A stretch of DNA of 64,000 bases from Pseudoalteromonas rubra (GCF_005886805.2 NZ_CP045429.1:1396501-1460500), one strand, 5' to 3'; counted from the first letter of the stretch, positions 54,210-63,234 are shown. The notes: generated by a model not told the origin, from the sequence alone. A program made the numbers and translations.

Positions 54210-54974
54210 TTAATTATCCTGGATTAGTTCTGTGTCGCATCCCCCCAGGTGTTTTAATAGTTCATTGAGGTGGCTTTTGGTGGCGTCATTAAGCATGTCA
54301 CGATTGAAACGTAAGGCCAGTTGGCATATTTTTGTGTCGACAAACCCTTCCACTGCAACAATGCGTACAGGCATCGCGTATAACGGCGCAATCAGTAAGT
54401 TACCGCCATCCAGATCAAAGACATCCAGCTCCAGCTCGTAGGTACTAAACAAGTGCATTTCTCGACTATAAGGCGATTGTAATAACATGCCGGATTGACT
54501 GATGTTTTTCACATGGCCGGATAAGGTTCGGCTGCCAGTGCGGATCCGAACGCTGTGTTCTGGCAGTCCAGATAATCGGATGGCTCCGCGTCGACTGATG
54601 GTGCTCCAGGATTTATGAACGGCTTCTTCGAGTTTATCAGCAGTAAAGGGCTTCATCATATATTGCGATACCCCATTTTGGATAGCGCATACAACATGCT
54701 CTCTGTCACTCAGTGAACTCATCATAATGAAGGGGGTTTTACTGTGTTTCTTTGACTTTCTGACCCGCTTAAGTAGCTCTTCACCATCCAGGTTGGGCAT
54801 TTGCCAGTCTGCAATAATGATATCGATATGCCGGGCATCGAGTAATTCGAGCGCTTCTTTGCCATCTTCTGCGGTGTAAACATTTTCGGCACCGAGTCGG
54901 TTGACTAAGGTGGAGCGCACTAAATTTCTAACCAGCTGGCAGTCGTCGACGACCAAAAAACTGACATCCTGCAT
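54210..54974 (-). CDS. Response regulator with CheY-like receiver and PilZ domain
   Basis: The 254-residue protein joins a receiver domain (about 1-125) to a PilZ domain (about 135-245). The receiver has the acidic pair in 'LVVDDCQLVRN', the phosphoacceptor Asp in 'DIIIADWQMPNLDG', and the conserved Lys in 'QYMMKPFTADKL'. The PilZ part has 'RRGAIRLSG...SVRIRTG', a possible remnant of the RxxxR motif for cyclic di-GMP, and 'NISQSGMLLQSP', a form of D/NxSxxG. It could couple phosphorylation to c-di-GMP effects on motility or adhesion. The start follows AAGGAAC; an upstream in-frame start eight codons earlier is less likely. No kinase gene is adjacent. Confidence 0.9.
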   Translation of the reverse strand: MQDVSFLVVDDCQLVRNLVRSTLVNRLGAENVYTAEDGKEALELLDARHIDIIIADWQMPNLDGEELLKRVRKSKKHSKTPFIMMSSLSDREHVVCAIQNGVSQYMMKPFTADKLEEAVHKSWSTISRRGAIRLSGLPEHSVRIRTGSRTLSGHVKNISQSGMLLQSPYSREMHLFSTYELELDVFDLDGGNLLIAPLYAMPVRIVAVEGFVDTKICQLALRFNRDMLNDATKSHLNELLKHLGGCDTELIQDN

Positions 54975-55314
54975 CACTAGTTCCTTATCTCGCAGCAATC
55001 ATAACGAAAGGGGGAGTTCGTTAAACTAAGGTTAGATTATCAATTCTAACCCTCACATAGTTAGTTCTAGCACACACAGGGCAATTGACAACTCGTTATC
55101 GAAATTGACCAATTTATGGCGAGGTCATTGGGCTTTATTGAGTGCTTAGTAATGCGTTTTGTCACAAAACTGCCTTACAGACGACATGAACTGGTCACGC
55201 TCAGGCGATGTAATCGAAGTTAAACGAGTCACCATAGGGTACGCAGCGACCCGTCAGTGAATGACTGAACATCTGTTCAAGGTGCTTAAGATCAAAATAC
55301 AGGAAATGTATGTT
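54975..55314. other. Interval between divergent genes
   Basis: This region must carry the promoters of the response regulator and dapE. I see no strong operator or RNA structure. The in-frame codons upstream of dapE from 55261 are probably leader. Confidence 0.5.
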
Positions 55315-56487
55315 ATGTCTTCCCACGCAATAAAGCCTTCAGCGAAACCCAATCCCAATACAGTCCAAACCTTGCGACGTCTGATCAATGCGCCATCAGT
55401 GACACCTAATGATGCAGGTACAATTGACTACCTCGCAGAGCGTTTGAACCATCAGGGCTTTGAATGTGAGCACCTCGATTGTAATGGAGTACGTAACTTG
55501 ATTGCCTGGCGTGAATTTGGTCCGGGCCCTGTGATGGCCTTTGCGGGGCATGTTGACGTAGTTCCTGCAAATCCTCAGGGCTGGGTGGCGCACCCATTTG
55601 CAGCGGCTGTGATAGAGGACGTGATATACGGACGTGGGGCTGCTGACATGAAAGGGGGAGTTGCAGCCATGTTGAGTGCAACCGAGCGCTTGTGCCAGCA
55701 GGCTCAGCAGTGTCGGGGCACACTATTTTGGTTGATCACCTCAGATGAAGAGGGAGAAGCTGAGTATGGCTCAAAAGTGATGGCTGAATATCTGGCACAC
55801 AAAGGCATAGTACTGGACGCTTGCCTCGTTGGAGAGCCAACCTCACATCAGCAAGTGGGCGATACCATTAAGAATGGGCGTCGTGGTGCTATCTCAGGGC
55901 GGGTACAGATCCGCGGTAAGGCTGGACATGTAGCCTATCCGGAGCAGACCATCAATGCGGCACATATCGCTGGCGAGTTGGTAAATGAACTGGCAAATAT
56001 TAGCTGGTGGAAAGATGTGCGAGGCTCGCAAACCAGTTTGCAGGTAACCGGTCTGACGGTGCCGGATATCGTTGATAACCTGGTGCCGGCTAGCTGTGAG
56101 ATCACATTCAATGTGCGTTACAGCCATGCCTATAAGAGTCAGGAGATTTATCAGGTCGTTGCGCAGGCACTGGCCCCCTGGCATGACAATGTCAGTGTGC
56201 AATGGGAACGTCCTTGCGAATCCTATTACACGGGCAGTCGTGAGTCAGCGTGTTTTCTCAACGTGGTTGAGCAGGCTATTTTACGTGTACGCGGTCAGTT
56301 TCCGGCACTGAGTACTGCGGGTGGCACATCTGATGGGCGCTTTTTTGCGTCGACTGACACGCAGGTCATCGAATGTGGTGTAAAGAATGATTCTATTCAC
56401 CAGGTCAATGAACATGTGTCGGTGGCAGATCTCTACGCCATTGAAGAGATCTACGCGGCTATTTTGCACGATTACTTTGTCGCTTAA
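55315..56487 (+). CDS. dapE: Succinyl-diaminopimelate desuccinylase
   Basis: DapE is a di-zinc hydrolase that removes succinate from N-succinyl-LL-2,6-diaminopimelate, a step to lysine and peptidoglycan. The 390-residue protein has 'MAFAGHVDVVP' (zinc His and catalytic Asp), 'GRGAADMKGG' (bridging Asp), 'TSDEEGEAEYGS' (catalytic Glu), 'GEPTSHQQVGDTIKNGRRGA' and 'STAGGTSDGRFFAS', all typical of DapE. I chose ATG 55315 because AGGAA lies nine bases before it and the next residues fit the family; an ATG 18 codons upstream is also open. Confidence 0.93.
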   Translation: MSSHAIKPSAKPNPNTVQTLRRLINAPSVTPNDAGTIDYLAERLNHQGFECEHLDCNGVRNLIAWREFGPGPVMAFAGHVDVVPANPQGWVAHPFAAAVIEDVIYGRGAADMKGGVAAMLSATERLCQQAQQCRGTLFWLITSDEEGEAEYGSKVMAEYLAHKGIVLDACLVGEPTSHQQVGDTIKNGRRGAISGRVQIRGKAGHVAYPEQTINAAHIAGELVNELANISWWKDVRGSQTSLQVTGLTVPDIVDNLVPASCEITFNVRYSHAYKSQEIYQVVAQALAPWHDNVSVQWERPCESYYTGSRESACFLNVVEQAILRVRGQFPALSTAGGTSDGRFFASTDTQVIECGVKNDSIHQVNEHVSVADLYAIEEIYAAILHDYFVA

Positions 56488-56506
56488 AGACACAATCAGT
56501 TCGTTG

Positions 56507-57043
56507 CTATTGCGCTAACTCACGGCGCAATTGTGCCTGCATTGCCCTTAATCCGCGTATTTTATCACGCGCTTCTTGCAATCGCTCAGGTGGCAATTGG
56601 TGTCTCACTCCTTTTTTGAGCAACGCCTCCAGTCGCGCTACCTTTTTATCAACAGCGGCAATATAGTCCTGCTTCATTTGTACAACCTGTGCAGATTGAT
56701 GTGCCAGATAAGCCTGATGATCGGCCAGATCACCGTGGTAAGCTGGCGTAGGGGAGCTGGGAGATATAGGCGGAACATAGGGCTCGTTATCAATTACCTC
56801 GGGCAACGCGGAAACAGGCGGCACATCATCGGCGGCAATGTTGACAGGGGCTGGCTCGGCACTGATTGCTGGCAATGTAATATCTGTGGTCTTTTTGACA
56901 GGGGCCAAACGGTTTGTTTGCGAAGGAGGGGGGGTTGCCTGTTCGTGACTGAGCTGCAAAGGGGGCAGTGAGTACAGAGCCCAAAATGCGTAGCCCAGCC
57001 CCCCCAGGATCAAGACAAGCGCAACAGCCTGTGTCTGACGCAT
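56507..57043 (-). CDS. Membrane-anchored coiled-coil protein
   Basis: The 178-residue product has one N-terminal membrane helix ('AVALVLILGGLGYAFWALYS'), a proline-rich periplasmic linker (about 30-105) and a charged helical end with heptads ('KQDYIAAVDKKVARLEALLK', 'RLQEARDKIRGLRAMQAQLR'). The start at 57041-57043 overlaps the stop of the parvulin-like gene as TAATG, with GGAG ten bases upstream. It resembles lipase-chaperone-like or foldase helper architecture in outline only. It may hold or help fold the product of the first gene of this operon. Confidence 0.65.
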   Translation of the reverse strand: MRQTQAVALVLILGGLGYAFWALYSLPPLQLSHEQATPPPSQTNRLAPVKKTTDITLPAISAEPAPVNIAADDVPPVSALPEVIDNEPYVPPISPSSPTPAYHGDLADHQAYLAHQSAQVVQMKQDYIAAVDKKVARLEALLKKGVRHQLPPERLQEARDKIRGLRAMQAQLRRELAQ

Positions 57044-58233
57044 TAAAGTTTTACTCCGTGTTGTTGCTGCCATTGCTTAAACTTATTTTGGTAGGCGGTA
57101 ATGGCATGTTCTGTGGTGAGAGACTCCAGTGCCTGATAGCGCACGGTCTCACTGTCTTCTGGGTAGTAGGCATATTGAGGTCGCTCAGTATAAACAATCG
57201 CCCAGCGTCCTGAAGGTGTACGTACCGGAGCGGTCACCTTACCAGGCTGACTACTAAAGGCCAGTTGTGCAAGCCAACGGTGCGTATGTTCTCGGGTAAT
57301 GGTCGTCAAAGCAGCAGTGCCATCAGCGGCAAATTCATTTTCACGTTTGGCAGCCTTCAAAGCCGCTAATGGGCTTTTGCGCTGCGCCTGCTTGTAGAAA
57401 AGTTTTGCCTCATCCTGGCTGTTGAAGCGAAGAGCCAGCGCTGAAAGTTGATGCTTGTATTTGAAGTCATCACGGTGACGTTTGTAATAGCGCTGAATGT
57501 CAGTTGCAGAAATATTGGCTCTGATCTGCTCAAGATAGGCGCTACGTTCTCCATGCAGCTGTGCTTTGATCCCCATGAACGCCAGCATAGGTGGACGCAA
57601 AAGCTCTCCCTTTGCCAGAGTTTCCAGGCGCGTAAGTGTTAACCCTTGTGTTGCCAGCAAAGGTGCTGCAGCGTCTGTCAGCTCCGCATAATGGGCGCGC
57701 TCATTCAGCAGACGGGTGAGCAACTCAGTATCTCCTTGATGAAGACGAAAGCGATTTTGCATCGATTGGCTGGAAATGAGCTGGCTTAAAGTGATTCTGG
57801 GCATCTCAAGTAAGGTGATATTCGCCCAGTGTGTAAGTTGCTCCGTTTGATAGTGACCATCGGCTGGATAGGTGCCGAGTAGGTCAGATAACGCTGCTGT
57901 ATCAAATGGCACTGTTGTCTGCTTTTTGGGAATAGATTTCAATGCCGGGAATTGGTGTGTGAGCAAGGTAACCATCAGGCGGCGGATATGGTAGTCGTTA
58001 TCAAATCCAACGCTGGACTGTCGTACCAGAAGTTCGGGATTAAGCTGGCGTGCGGTTGCCAAAAGAAACTGGTTTTCGAGCAAGTGCTTGTTAAGCTTCG
58101 CGCTTGAAAGCGGACGGTCTTGCTGCTGATACAGAGACTGCATCAGAGCCAGTTCAGGTTTAGTAAGTTGGGTCAGTGATGCCCAACATGGCAGACTTAA
58201 ACAGCCTGCCAGAAGTAATACAAGGTAATACAT
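57043..58233 (-). CDS. Periplasmic parvulin-like (PpiC) peptidyl-prolyl isomerase
   Basis: The 396-residue product has a signal peptide (cleaved near CWA; 'LLLAGCLSLPCWA' could also be a lipobox). The first half is helical, as in SurA-type chaperones. The end (about 270-375) looks like a divergent parvulin domain, with 'LAFSSQPGKVTAPVRTPSGR' and 'AIVYTERPQYAYYPEDSETV'. It likely helps fold or release an exported protein. It overlaps the upstream phospholipase-like gene and the downstream small gene, each as TAATG, so the three are translated together. Confidence 0.7.
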   Translation of the reverse strand: MYYLVLLLAGCLSLPCWASLTQLTKPELALMQSLYQQQDRPLSSAKLNKHLLENQFLLATARQLNPELLVRQSSVGFDNDYHIRRLMVTLLTHQFPALKSIPKKQTTVPFDTAALSDLLGTYPADGHYQTEQLTHWANITLLEMPRITLSQLISSQSMQNRFRLHQGDTELLTRLLNERAHYAELTDAAAPLLATQGLTLTRLETLAKGELLRPPMLAFMGIKAQLHGERSAYLEQIRANISATDIQRYYKRHRDDFKYKHQLSALALRFNSQDEAKLFYKQAQRKSPLAALKAAKRENEFAADGTAALTTITREHTHRWLAQLAFSSQPGKVTAPVRTPSGRWAIVYTERPQYAYYPEDSETVRYQALESLTTEHAITAYQNKFKQWQQQHGVKL

Positions 58234-59243
58234 TAACGCGCTACCATCGCATGGTTCAGCATATGCACGACCATGGCAATTGCATGAGGGATAACCTGTC
58301 GTGCAGTTGTTACTCGATCATAGTGATCCTCTGAGTTCAGTACGATCCCACCTTGCGAATAGGAATAAGCACCGCCTTGCGTAAGCAGCGGCCGAATATC
58401 TTGATTGTTCGCGTCAGGTGCAGAAAAGCTATCCATAGCTTGTTTTACTAAGCTCAGATTATTGAGGTTTTCCTGGTCATAGTAGTCTTTCACCCAGGAT
58501 TCCCAACCTGCATGGTTAAGGTCAGAGGTGGTCCAGGTATGATGGGGTTGCAACAGATCTGTGGTATGAAATACAAAACCTAGGATCTGTGGGTTACCAT
58601 TTTGCAGGTAGTTTTGGTACCAGTACTGGCCAAGGTTATCGATAGGCTGGAATGGCATTTCTTCAAAGTCATCATACATGTTATAGGATGAGTGGCTGCC
58701 TATACGATAGTTCTTTTCGGTGATGCCATAGCTGTCATATTCGCTGTCGTCCGCACTGAACCAGCCCGTTTCACCGCCTTTGCCATCATCCAGGTAATCG
58801 CCTTTTAGCCAGGTGGCTGCCATATTGTCGATAGTGCCCCAAACCGTAAGTTTGTCATAATTATATCCACCAAAATCGTTACCATGGACATCAGCACCTT
58901 GAGTATGATTTTGGAAGTGCCAGTAACTGGTGTATTTGACAATACTTTTTGCAGCGCCCCATAGAGGAGCCTGTACACAGTCACCGGTAATGGCACCACA
59001 GAAGAAGGTATCTTCAAAGTCATCAACATCATAGGCAGCTTGTCCCATTACTTCGGCAAGCTGAGTCACACTCATACCGTGTGATTGAGCGTAGGCCTGA
59101 AGCTTAGCGAATTGAGTTGTTGAAGGGTTTTGCGCCATGTAATTAACTGCATCGATAACGATGCGCTTGTGTGTTTCCTGACTAAATGCCTGCACGCCAT
59201 TGGCGGTCAGTGTCAGGGCAGAGAGTAATAATAGTTTTCTCAT
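58233..59243 (-). CDS. Secreted zinc phospholipase C / S1-P1 nuclease superfamily protein
   Basis: The 336-residue product has a signal peptide ending VQAF. The mature protein starts 'FSQETHKRIVIDAVNYM', like the N-terminal zinc-binding end of this all-helical superfamily. Other likely zinc ligands are in 'YWHFQNHTQGADVHGND', 'GFVFHTTDLLQPHHTW' and the C-terminal helix 'VIPHAIAMVVHMLNH'. Two Cys in 'FFCGAITGDCVQ' probably bond. It could act on phospholipids or nucleic acids; the substrate cannot be told. It leads a three-gene operon with a parvulin-like foldase and an anchored coiled-coil protein, which may serve its export. Confidence 0.75.
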   Translation of the reverse strand: MRKLLLLSALTLTANGVQAFSQETHKRIVIDAVNYMAQNPSTTQFAKLQAYAQSHGMSVTQLAEVMGQAAYDVDDFEDTFFCGAITGDCVQAPLWGAAKSIVKYTSYWHFQNHTQGADVHGNDFGGYNYDKLTVWGTIDNMAATWLKGDYLDDGKGGETGWFSADDSEYDSYGITEKNYRIGSHSSYNMYDDFEEMPFQPIDNLGQYWYQNYLQNGNPQILGFVFHTTDLLQPHHTWTTSDLNHAGWESWVKDYYDQENLNNLSLVKQAMDSFSAPDANNQDIRPLLTQGGAYSYSQGGIVLNSEDHYDRVTTARQVIPHAIAMVVHMLNHAMVAR

Positions 59244-59425
59244 TGTAGTGTTATTCCATAGTTAGAATGTAAGCTCTATTCGAGCAACGGCAATTAAAGT
59301 GTGTTAAGGTTACGTTTTTATTAATTTTAGGTTAAATAAAATCTTATTGTCGCTGTCTTGTTGTACAGGTAGAGCTCAGGTATGATGGGGACTGAATTTA
59401 GGCACATATAAAAGCCACAATAACG

Positions 59426-60268
59426 ATGAAAATTATAAAGTTACTTTCTGCTGTGCTGTTTTGCTTGTCACATCAGGCTTTTGCCGATGACCATTCAGGT
59501 GAGCCTGATGAAGATTTTCTTGAAGACAATGGACTAGAGTGGCAACTGAGTATCGGTGCTTTCTATGCTGATATGGTACTCCCTAAGTTGGTTGGCGCAG
59601 ATAACTCTCCGGCGCCACCTACCTTGCGAGCTGACATAAAACTACAATATAAGAACTTTTATCTGGTTACTTACTCTGGAGACTTTTTTGGTGGCTCTGA
59701 CATTGGGTACCAGTTGATTCAGAAAGACGAGTGGGGGCTGGATATCATCTATGGCAGCTATCAGCTGGCTTTCACAGAGACGGGGTACTTTGACACTAAA
59801 GATCCGGTCGTAAAAGAGTTGAAAGGGATCAGGGACAGGGATCCTGATCAATCACTTGGCATGGCCTATTATCGCTCTGTGGGTGAGTATTTGGCCGTGG
59901 CTGAACTGGTTTATGATGTATTTGGCGATACTAATGGCTGGGTGTTCCATCTTGAAGCGACGCGTAATTTCGAACTGCGTAATTGGGATTTATGGCTCAA
60001 CTTTGGCGCAAACTATTACTCCAGTAATTTCAATAACTACTTCTATGGTGTGACAGAGGCTGAGCAGAACGATTACCTGACACCTTATGAGCCGGGAAGT
60101 GGGGCATCAGCCTTTGTTCAGGCTCAGCTAAGTTATCCGATTGCTGAGGACTGGGAGTTTAGTGCAGGTATGTCATTTTTGGTTGGCTCCAGTGAAGCTA
60201 AAGATAGCCCGCTGCTGGAATCGAATCACGCCAGAGTACTGTTTACTGGAGTGAAATATGTATTTTAG
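59426..60268 (+). CDS. MipA/OmpV-family outer-membrane protein
   Basis: The 280-residue product has a signal peptide ending AFADD and alternating strands of a barrel. MipA-family features include 'NYYSSNFNNYFYGVTEAEQN', then 'YEPGSGASAFVQAQLSYPI', 'GMSFLVGSSEAKDSPLLES' and the final 'LFTGVKYVF'. MipA binds lytic transglycosylase and synthase in E. coli, while relatives are induced by polymyxin or phenolics. It overlaps the DUF3019 gene by 11 bases; the two probably act together in the envelope. Confidence 0.88.
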   Translation: MKIIKLLSAVLFCLSHQAFADDHSGEPDEDFLEDNGLEWQLSIGAFYADMVLPKLVGADNSPAPPTLRADIKLQYKNFYLVTYSGDFFGGSDIGYQLIQKDEWGLDIIYGSYQLAFTETGYFDTKDPVVKELKGIRDRDPDQSLGMAYYRSVGEYLAVAELVYDVFGDTNGWVFHLEATRNFELRNWDLWLNFGANYYSSNFNNYFYGVTEAEQNDYLTPYEPGSGASAFVQAQLSYPIAEDWEFSAGMSFLVGSSEAKDSPLLESNHARVLFTGVKYVF

Positions 60269-60659
60269 ACTCGCTTCAGCTATGACTATCGGCGTGCTGT
60301 ATATGGCTTCAACCGCGCAAGCCGCGACACCAGACGATAGGAAAGGGATATTACAAGCCGCACCAAACAAGTGTGTTGCGCTACATAAAGGAAGAACTTG
60401 CTACACTGATGTGACATTTTCAATCTCTGCACCGCAAGTAGGTGACTATTGCATTAGAGACAGTAACTCAAAGAAGATTTTGCAGTGCTGGGCTAATGTG
60501 AGCCATTTTGAATACATGCTGGCGTTTGGCTCTGCGGAAAGTGTCAGTTACGAGTTAATTTCTAAAACCAAGCGTGACGTATTGGCTGTAACCACCATAA
60601 ATGTTAATTGGGTTCATAAAGTACGCAACAAGAAGCGTCGCTGGCAGCGTTTGTTTTAA
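60258..60659 (+). CDS. DUF3019 family secreted protein
   Basis: The 133-residue product has a signal peptide ending AQAA. It fits DUF3019: 'KCVALHKGRTCYTDVTFSI', 'GDYCIRDSNSKKILQCW', and a C-terminal 'VNWVHKVRNKKRRWQRLF' with a basic, aromatic tail. Four Cys suggest two disulfides. GGAG precedes the start inside the end of the MipA gene. In related bacteria this pair often lies beside a two-component system; none is adjacent here. Function unknown, probably in the envelope. Confidence 0.85.
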   Translation: MYFRLASAMTIGVLYMASTAQAATPDDRKGILQAAPNKCVALHKGRTCYTDVTFSISAPQVGDYCIRDSNSKKILQCWANVSHFEYMLAFGSAESVSYELISKTKRDVLAVTTINVNWVHKVRNKKRRWQRLF

Positions 60660-60672
60660 GCCTCACAATGTG

Positions 60673-60696
60673 GCAGGCTAGCCGAAGCTAGCCTGC
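60673..60696. terminator. Perfect hairpin between converging genes
   Basis: GCAGGCTAGC (60673-60682) pairs with GCTAGCCTGC (60687-60696) around CGAA. No T-run follows directly, but the position between two stops favours a terminator. Confidence 0.65.
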
Positions 60697-60707
60697 AGTT
60701 ATCTGTT

Positions 60708-61211
60708 TTATTGGCACTGTTCGACTAAATTTCTTAGATGCGTGCCTATATCCTCACTTTTATTCTGACCTTGCTCAAGTAGCGTTTCTACTTGTTGTTG
60801 TAATTCACTCAGCTCATAATTTGCCAGCAGCGTTTTCAGGTAAGACATGGTGTCTGCGCCAGCTTGCAGTAAGCTTGGCAAACTTTCCATAGAGAGCTCC
60901 TGATCGGCCAGGCCAGTGATGGTATCCATTAAATCGGCCAGGTTGGCACTGTCCTGAAGTGCGCCTTCAACTTCAATCATGGCGCCCATAGGATCGCTAT
61001 TCAGTTGCTTAGCGACACAGCTTGCCAGCGTCCCCGCTTCGGCTGACTGGCTCATTGCTGCCAGACCATGTGCGCGGATATCTTCAATTACCTGCTCCAA
61101 CTCCTGATTATTTGCCAGGTATTGCTGTTCGATCTTAGCCTTAGAGTCACCAAGAAAATCACAGCCAGACAGTGTAACTAAGCCGATACCGAAAATTAAA
61201 AAACGCTTCAT
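60708..61211 (-). CDS. Small helical lipoprotein of unknown function
   Basis: The 167-residue product starts at MKRFLIF (a TTG six codons earlier is less likely). The lipobox LSGC follows the hydrophobic leader, so the protein should be lipid-anchored. The rest is helical and acidic, with Gln/Glu-rich heptads ('KIEQQYLANNQELEQVIEDI', 'SELQQQVETLLEQGQNKSED') and two further Cys. I do not recognise the family. Confidence 0.7.
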   Translation of the reverse strand: MKRFLIFGIGLVTLSGCDFLGDSKAKIEQQYLANNQELEQVIEDIRAHGLAAMSQSAEAGTLASCVAKQLNSDPMGAMIEVEGALQDSANLADLMDTITGLADQELSMESLPSLLQAGADTMSYLKTLLANYELSELQQQVETLLEQGQNKSEDIGTHLRNLVEQCQ

Positions 61212-61291
61212 ATAAGTATCCAAAATCAATCCAATTGACCTCAGTTTACTGCCTTACCAGGCGGTTGTCATTATTGCTGTTTAGCCTGATG

Positions 61292-61768
61292 CTAGGGACG
61301 TAAACGGGCTCTGGCCTGATTGCGATAATGTGCCAGCTCGACGACATTTGAAATGCCAAAGAGCTCTGATTTGATGATGTTGGCAAACACGTGGAGTGCC
61401 CGTTTCCATGCATTGCGCACGGCCAGCGTAAATTGTGCGCCTAAATGGAGTTTGAGAACTTCCAGTAAACTATTGCAGAAGGTCGTGATGTCGTTTACCG
61501 AGGGGGCAAGTGCAGCTATCAAAATACTTTGTTGGCGCAAAAAGCGAGTTAATTCTTGTTGCCTGGGTAAGTGAACTAGGCATTGTTGCATAAAGTCATT
61601 TAACCGATACTCAAGCGACAGCATATGCCGCTCTGACTCGGGCAAAGCCATTGTAACCCGATGCTGTTTTAGTTTGTTATAAAAGCTGACACAGAAGCAA
61701 TGAAAATTGGGTTTCAGCGTCGTAAAAGACTGGTTTAATAGCTGGTACTGATAAGGTGAAATACTCAT
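61292..61768 (-). CDS. Globin-like protein, apparently without the proximal haem histidine
   Basis: The 158-residue product has the order of a bacterial globin. The start 'LLNQSFTTLKPNFHCFCVSF' followed by 'YNKL' fits helices A-B, and 'FCNSLLEVLKLHLGAQFTLA' with 'VRNAWKRALHVFANIIKS' fits helices G-H. Where the F helix should hold the haem histidine the sequence reads 'LIAALAPSVNDI', with no His. It may therefore be a non-haem sensor globin, as in some stress-signalling proteins, or bind haem differently. No partner domain is fused. It is divergent from nothing clear and lies alone. Confidence 0.5.
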   Translation of the reverse strand: MSISPYQYQLLNQSFTTLKPNFHCFCVSFYNKLKQHRVTMALPESERHMLSLEYRLNDFMQQCLVHLPRQQELTRFLRQQSILIAALAPSVNDITTFCNSLLEVLKLHLGAQFTLAVRNAWKRALHVFANIIKSELFGISNVVELAHYRNQARARLRP

Positions 61769-61993
61769 AATCGCTCCACATACGATTAGAGCGAGTCCAT
61801 TTGCTCAAGCAATTGTGCAGACCCAACGACTTGGCCCGTCAAGACAGGTCATCAAGCTCTACAGTAACTTGGGTAAAAGTTGTTATGGGGCACGCTGAAA
61901 AAGTGATCAGCCGTACACCAGCTTTATCAGTATAGGTAGACATTATTCTGTAGCGCAAACTTTATCCTGAATATTGCACTATCAAAGAGACAG

Positions 61994-62031
61994 AAAAGCT
62001 ACCAGTCGAGCACGATTGCATGACTGGTAGC
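61994..62031 (-). terminator. Rho-independent terminator after the carbonic-anhydrase-like gene
   Basis: GCTACCAGTC (61998-62007) pairs perfectly with GACTGGTAGC (62022-62031). On the minus strand the stem is followed by TTTTCTG. Confidence 0.8.
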
Positions 62032-62041
62032 CTGTTTTGAT

Positions 62042-62821
62042 TTATTTAATCGGTGCGAGTAGTTTCGGATCGGTGACTAGTTGTCTGACACCATGGGCGT
62101 GATCTTCTTCGAATACGTTGTCTTCACACCACTGTGCCAGGCTATTGATATCAACTTTCGCACAAGCAGGTCTGACACTCCAGGTGACCTGAAGCGGTGA
62201 ACATTGCTTATCGTTGTAGCTCGGCCCGGTTGTTGAGCCCAGGAACTCTACCGGTTTGCCTGTGGTTTGTGGGATATATTTCGCCTGATGATATCCATCG
62301 ACTACGTTACCGTCATAGCTTAAATCATTAAAATCTAGCGCATCTTCATCGTTTACGACGAGGAAAACCTGAGTCTCAACGCGCAGGTCCGGGTTGGCAC
62401 ATTCATTACTTAAACAAGAGCCTAAGCCTTTACCAGGCGCAACGTCACACGAACTGTGTACCCAATGTACTTCTATGGTGTCACCTGGTTTTACGTTTTT
62501 ACAGACTTTGCCTTTTGGTGCTCGTAATTCAGCCTCTGTCAGTCTGCTGGTGGCGTTACACTGGTAGCCACCATATTTACCATTGCCGGCGAAAACAGAA
62601 AAGTCTTTTGCCTTATGCTCTGCGTTTTTATGAAAGTGGATATTACATAAGTTCATTTCACTGGCAGGCGGGGCGAGTGAAAATACGCGTTTGTTCTCCC
62701 CATGCAACTGGTCGATATCGCGTGGGGTTTGCGGACCAAACCCTTCGCAGCTATTCGCGAGGGTGTTAAAGGAAAGTAGTGTTAGCGCTGTCATCGAGAC
62801 GCCTATAAATGCCTTTTTCAT
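62042..62821 (-). CDS. Secreted delta-class-like carbonic anhydrase
   Basis: The 259-residue product has a signal peptide ending NTLA. It resembles the delta carbonic anhydrase-like family first known from diatoms and found in some proteobacteria: 'NLCNIHFHKNAEHKAKDF' with an H-x-H pair, 'DTIEVHWVHSSC', and eight or more Cys spread along the chain. Carbonic anhydrases convert CO2 to bicarbonate; here it would act in the periplasm. I cannot confirm the active site from sequence alone. Single gene with its own terminator. Confidence 0.75.
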   Translation of the reverse strand: MKKAFIGVSMTALTLLSFNTLANSCEGFGPQTPRDIDQLHGENKRVFSLAPPASEMNLCNIHFHKNAEHKAKDFSVFAGNGKYGGYQCNATSRLTEAELRAPKGKVCKNVKPGDTIEVHWVHSSCDVAPGKGLGSCLSNECANPDLRVETQVFLVVNDEDALDFNDLSYDGNVVDGYHQAKYIPQTTGKPVEFLGSTTGPSYNDKQCSPLQVTWSVRPACAKVDINSLAQWCEDNVFEEDHAHGVRQLVTDPKLLAPIK

Positions 62822-63157
62822 GACTGGTTCTCCATCATTTTATATTAACTCGATGGGCCGCCAGTATAGATGTTTAACTTTTAAGAACAAGCTAAATGGT
62901 AAAATATTGTGAATGAGTAGTTTTTTATAAGTTAATATCGATGTTTTTGTTCGCTATTCTCGATTGTTTTTATTGTAATGGTAAATTATTTTCGATCTTG
63001 TCTGTGGGAATGGTCGGTGTTTATTGACTTGTGGTGTGCAAGATGTTTTTACGCCATAGCATTAGGCATTTTGGTTAAAGGGCCTATCTAAGGTTGCGTA
63101 TTAATACAACTCTCTCTATAATACACGCCAGTTGATGCAGCCTTGGCTGCACGTTGA
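62822..63157. other. Interval upstream of the initiator tRNA
   Basis: This AT-rich stretch holds the promoter of the carbonic-anhydrase-like gene on one side and the metY promoter on the other. I see no gene. Confidence 0.6.
63094..63122 (+). promoter_or_regulatory. Sigma-70 promoter of the metY-rimP-nusA operon
   Basis: TTGCGT (63094-63099) and a perfect TATAAT (63117-63122) are separated by 17 bases, and the -10 box lies 35 bases before the tRNA. Confidence 0.8.
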
Positions 63158-63234
<77 letters not shown>

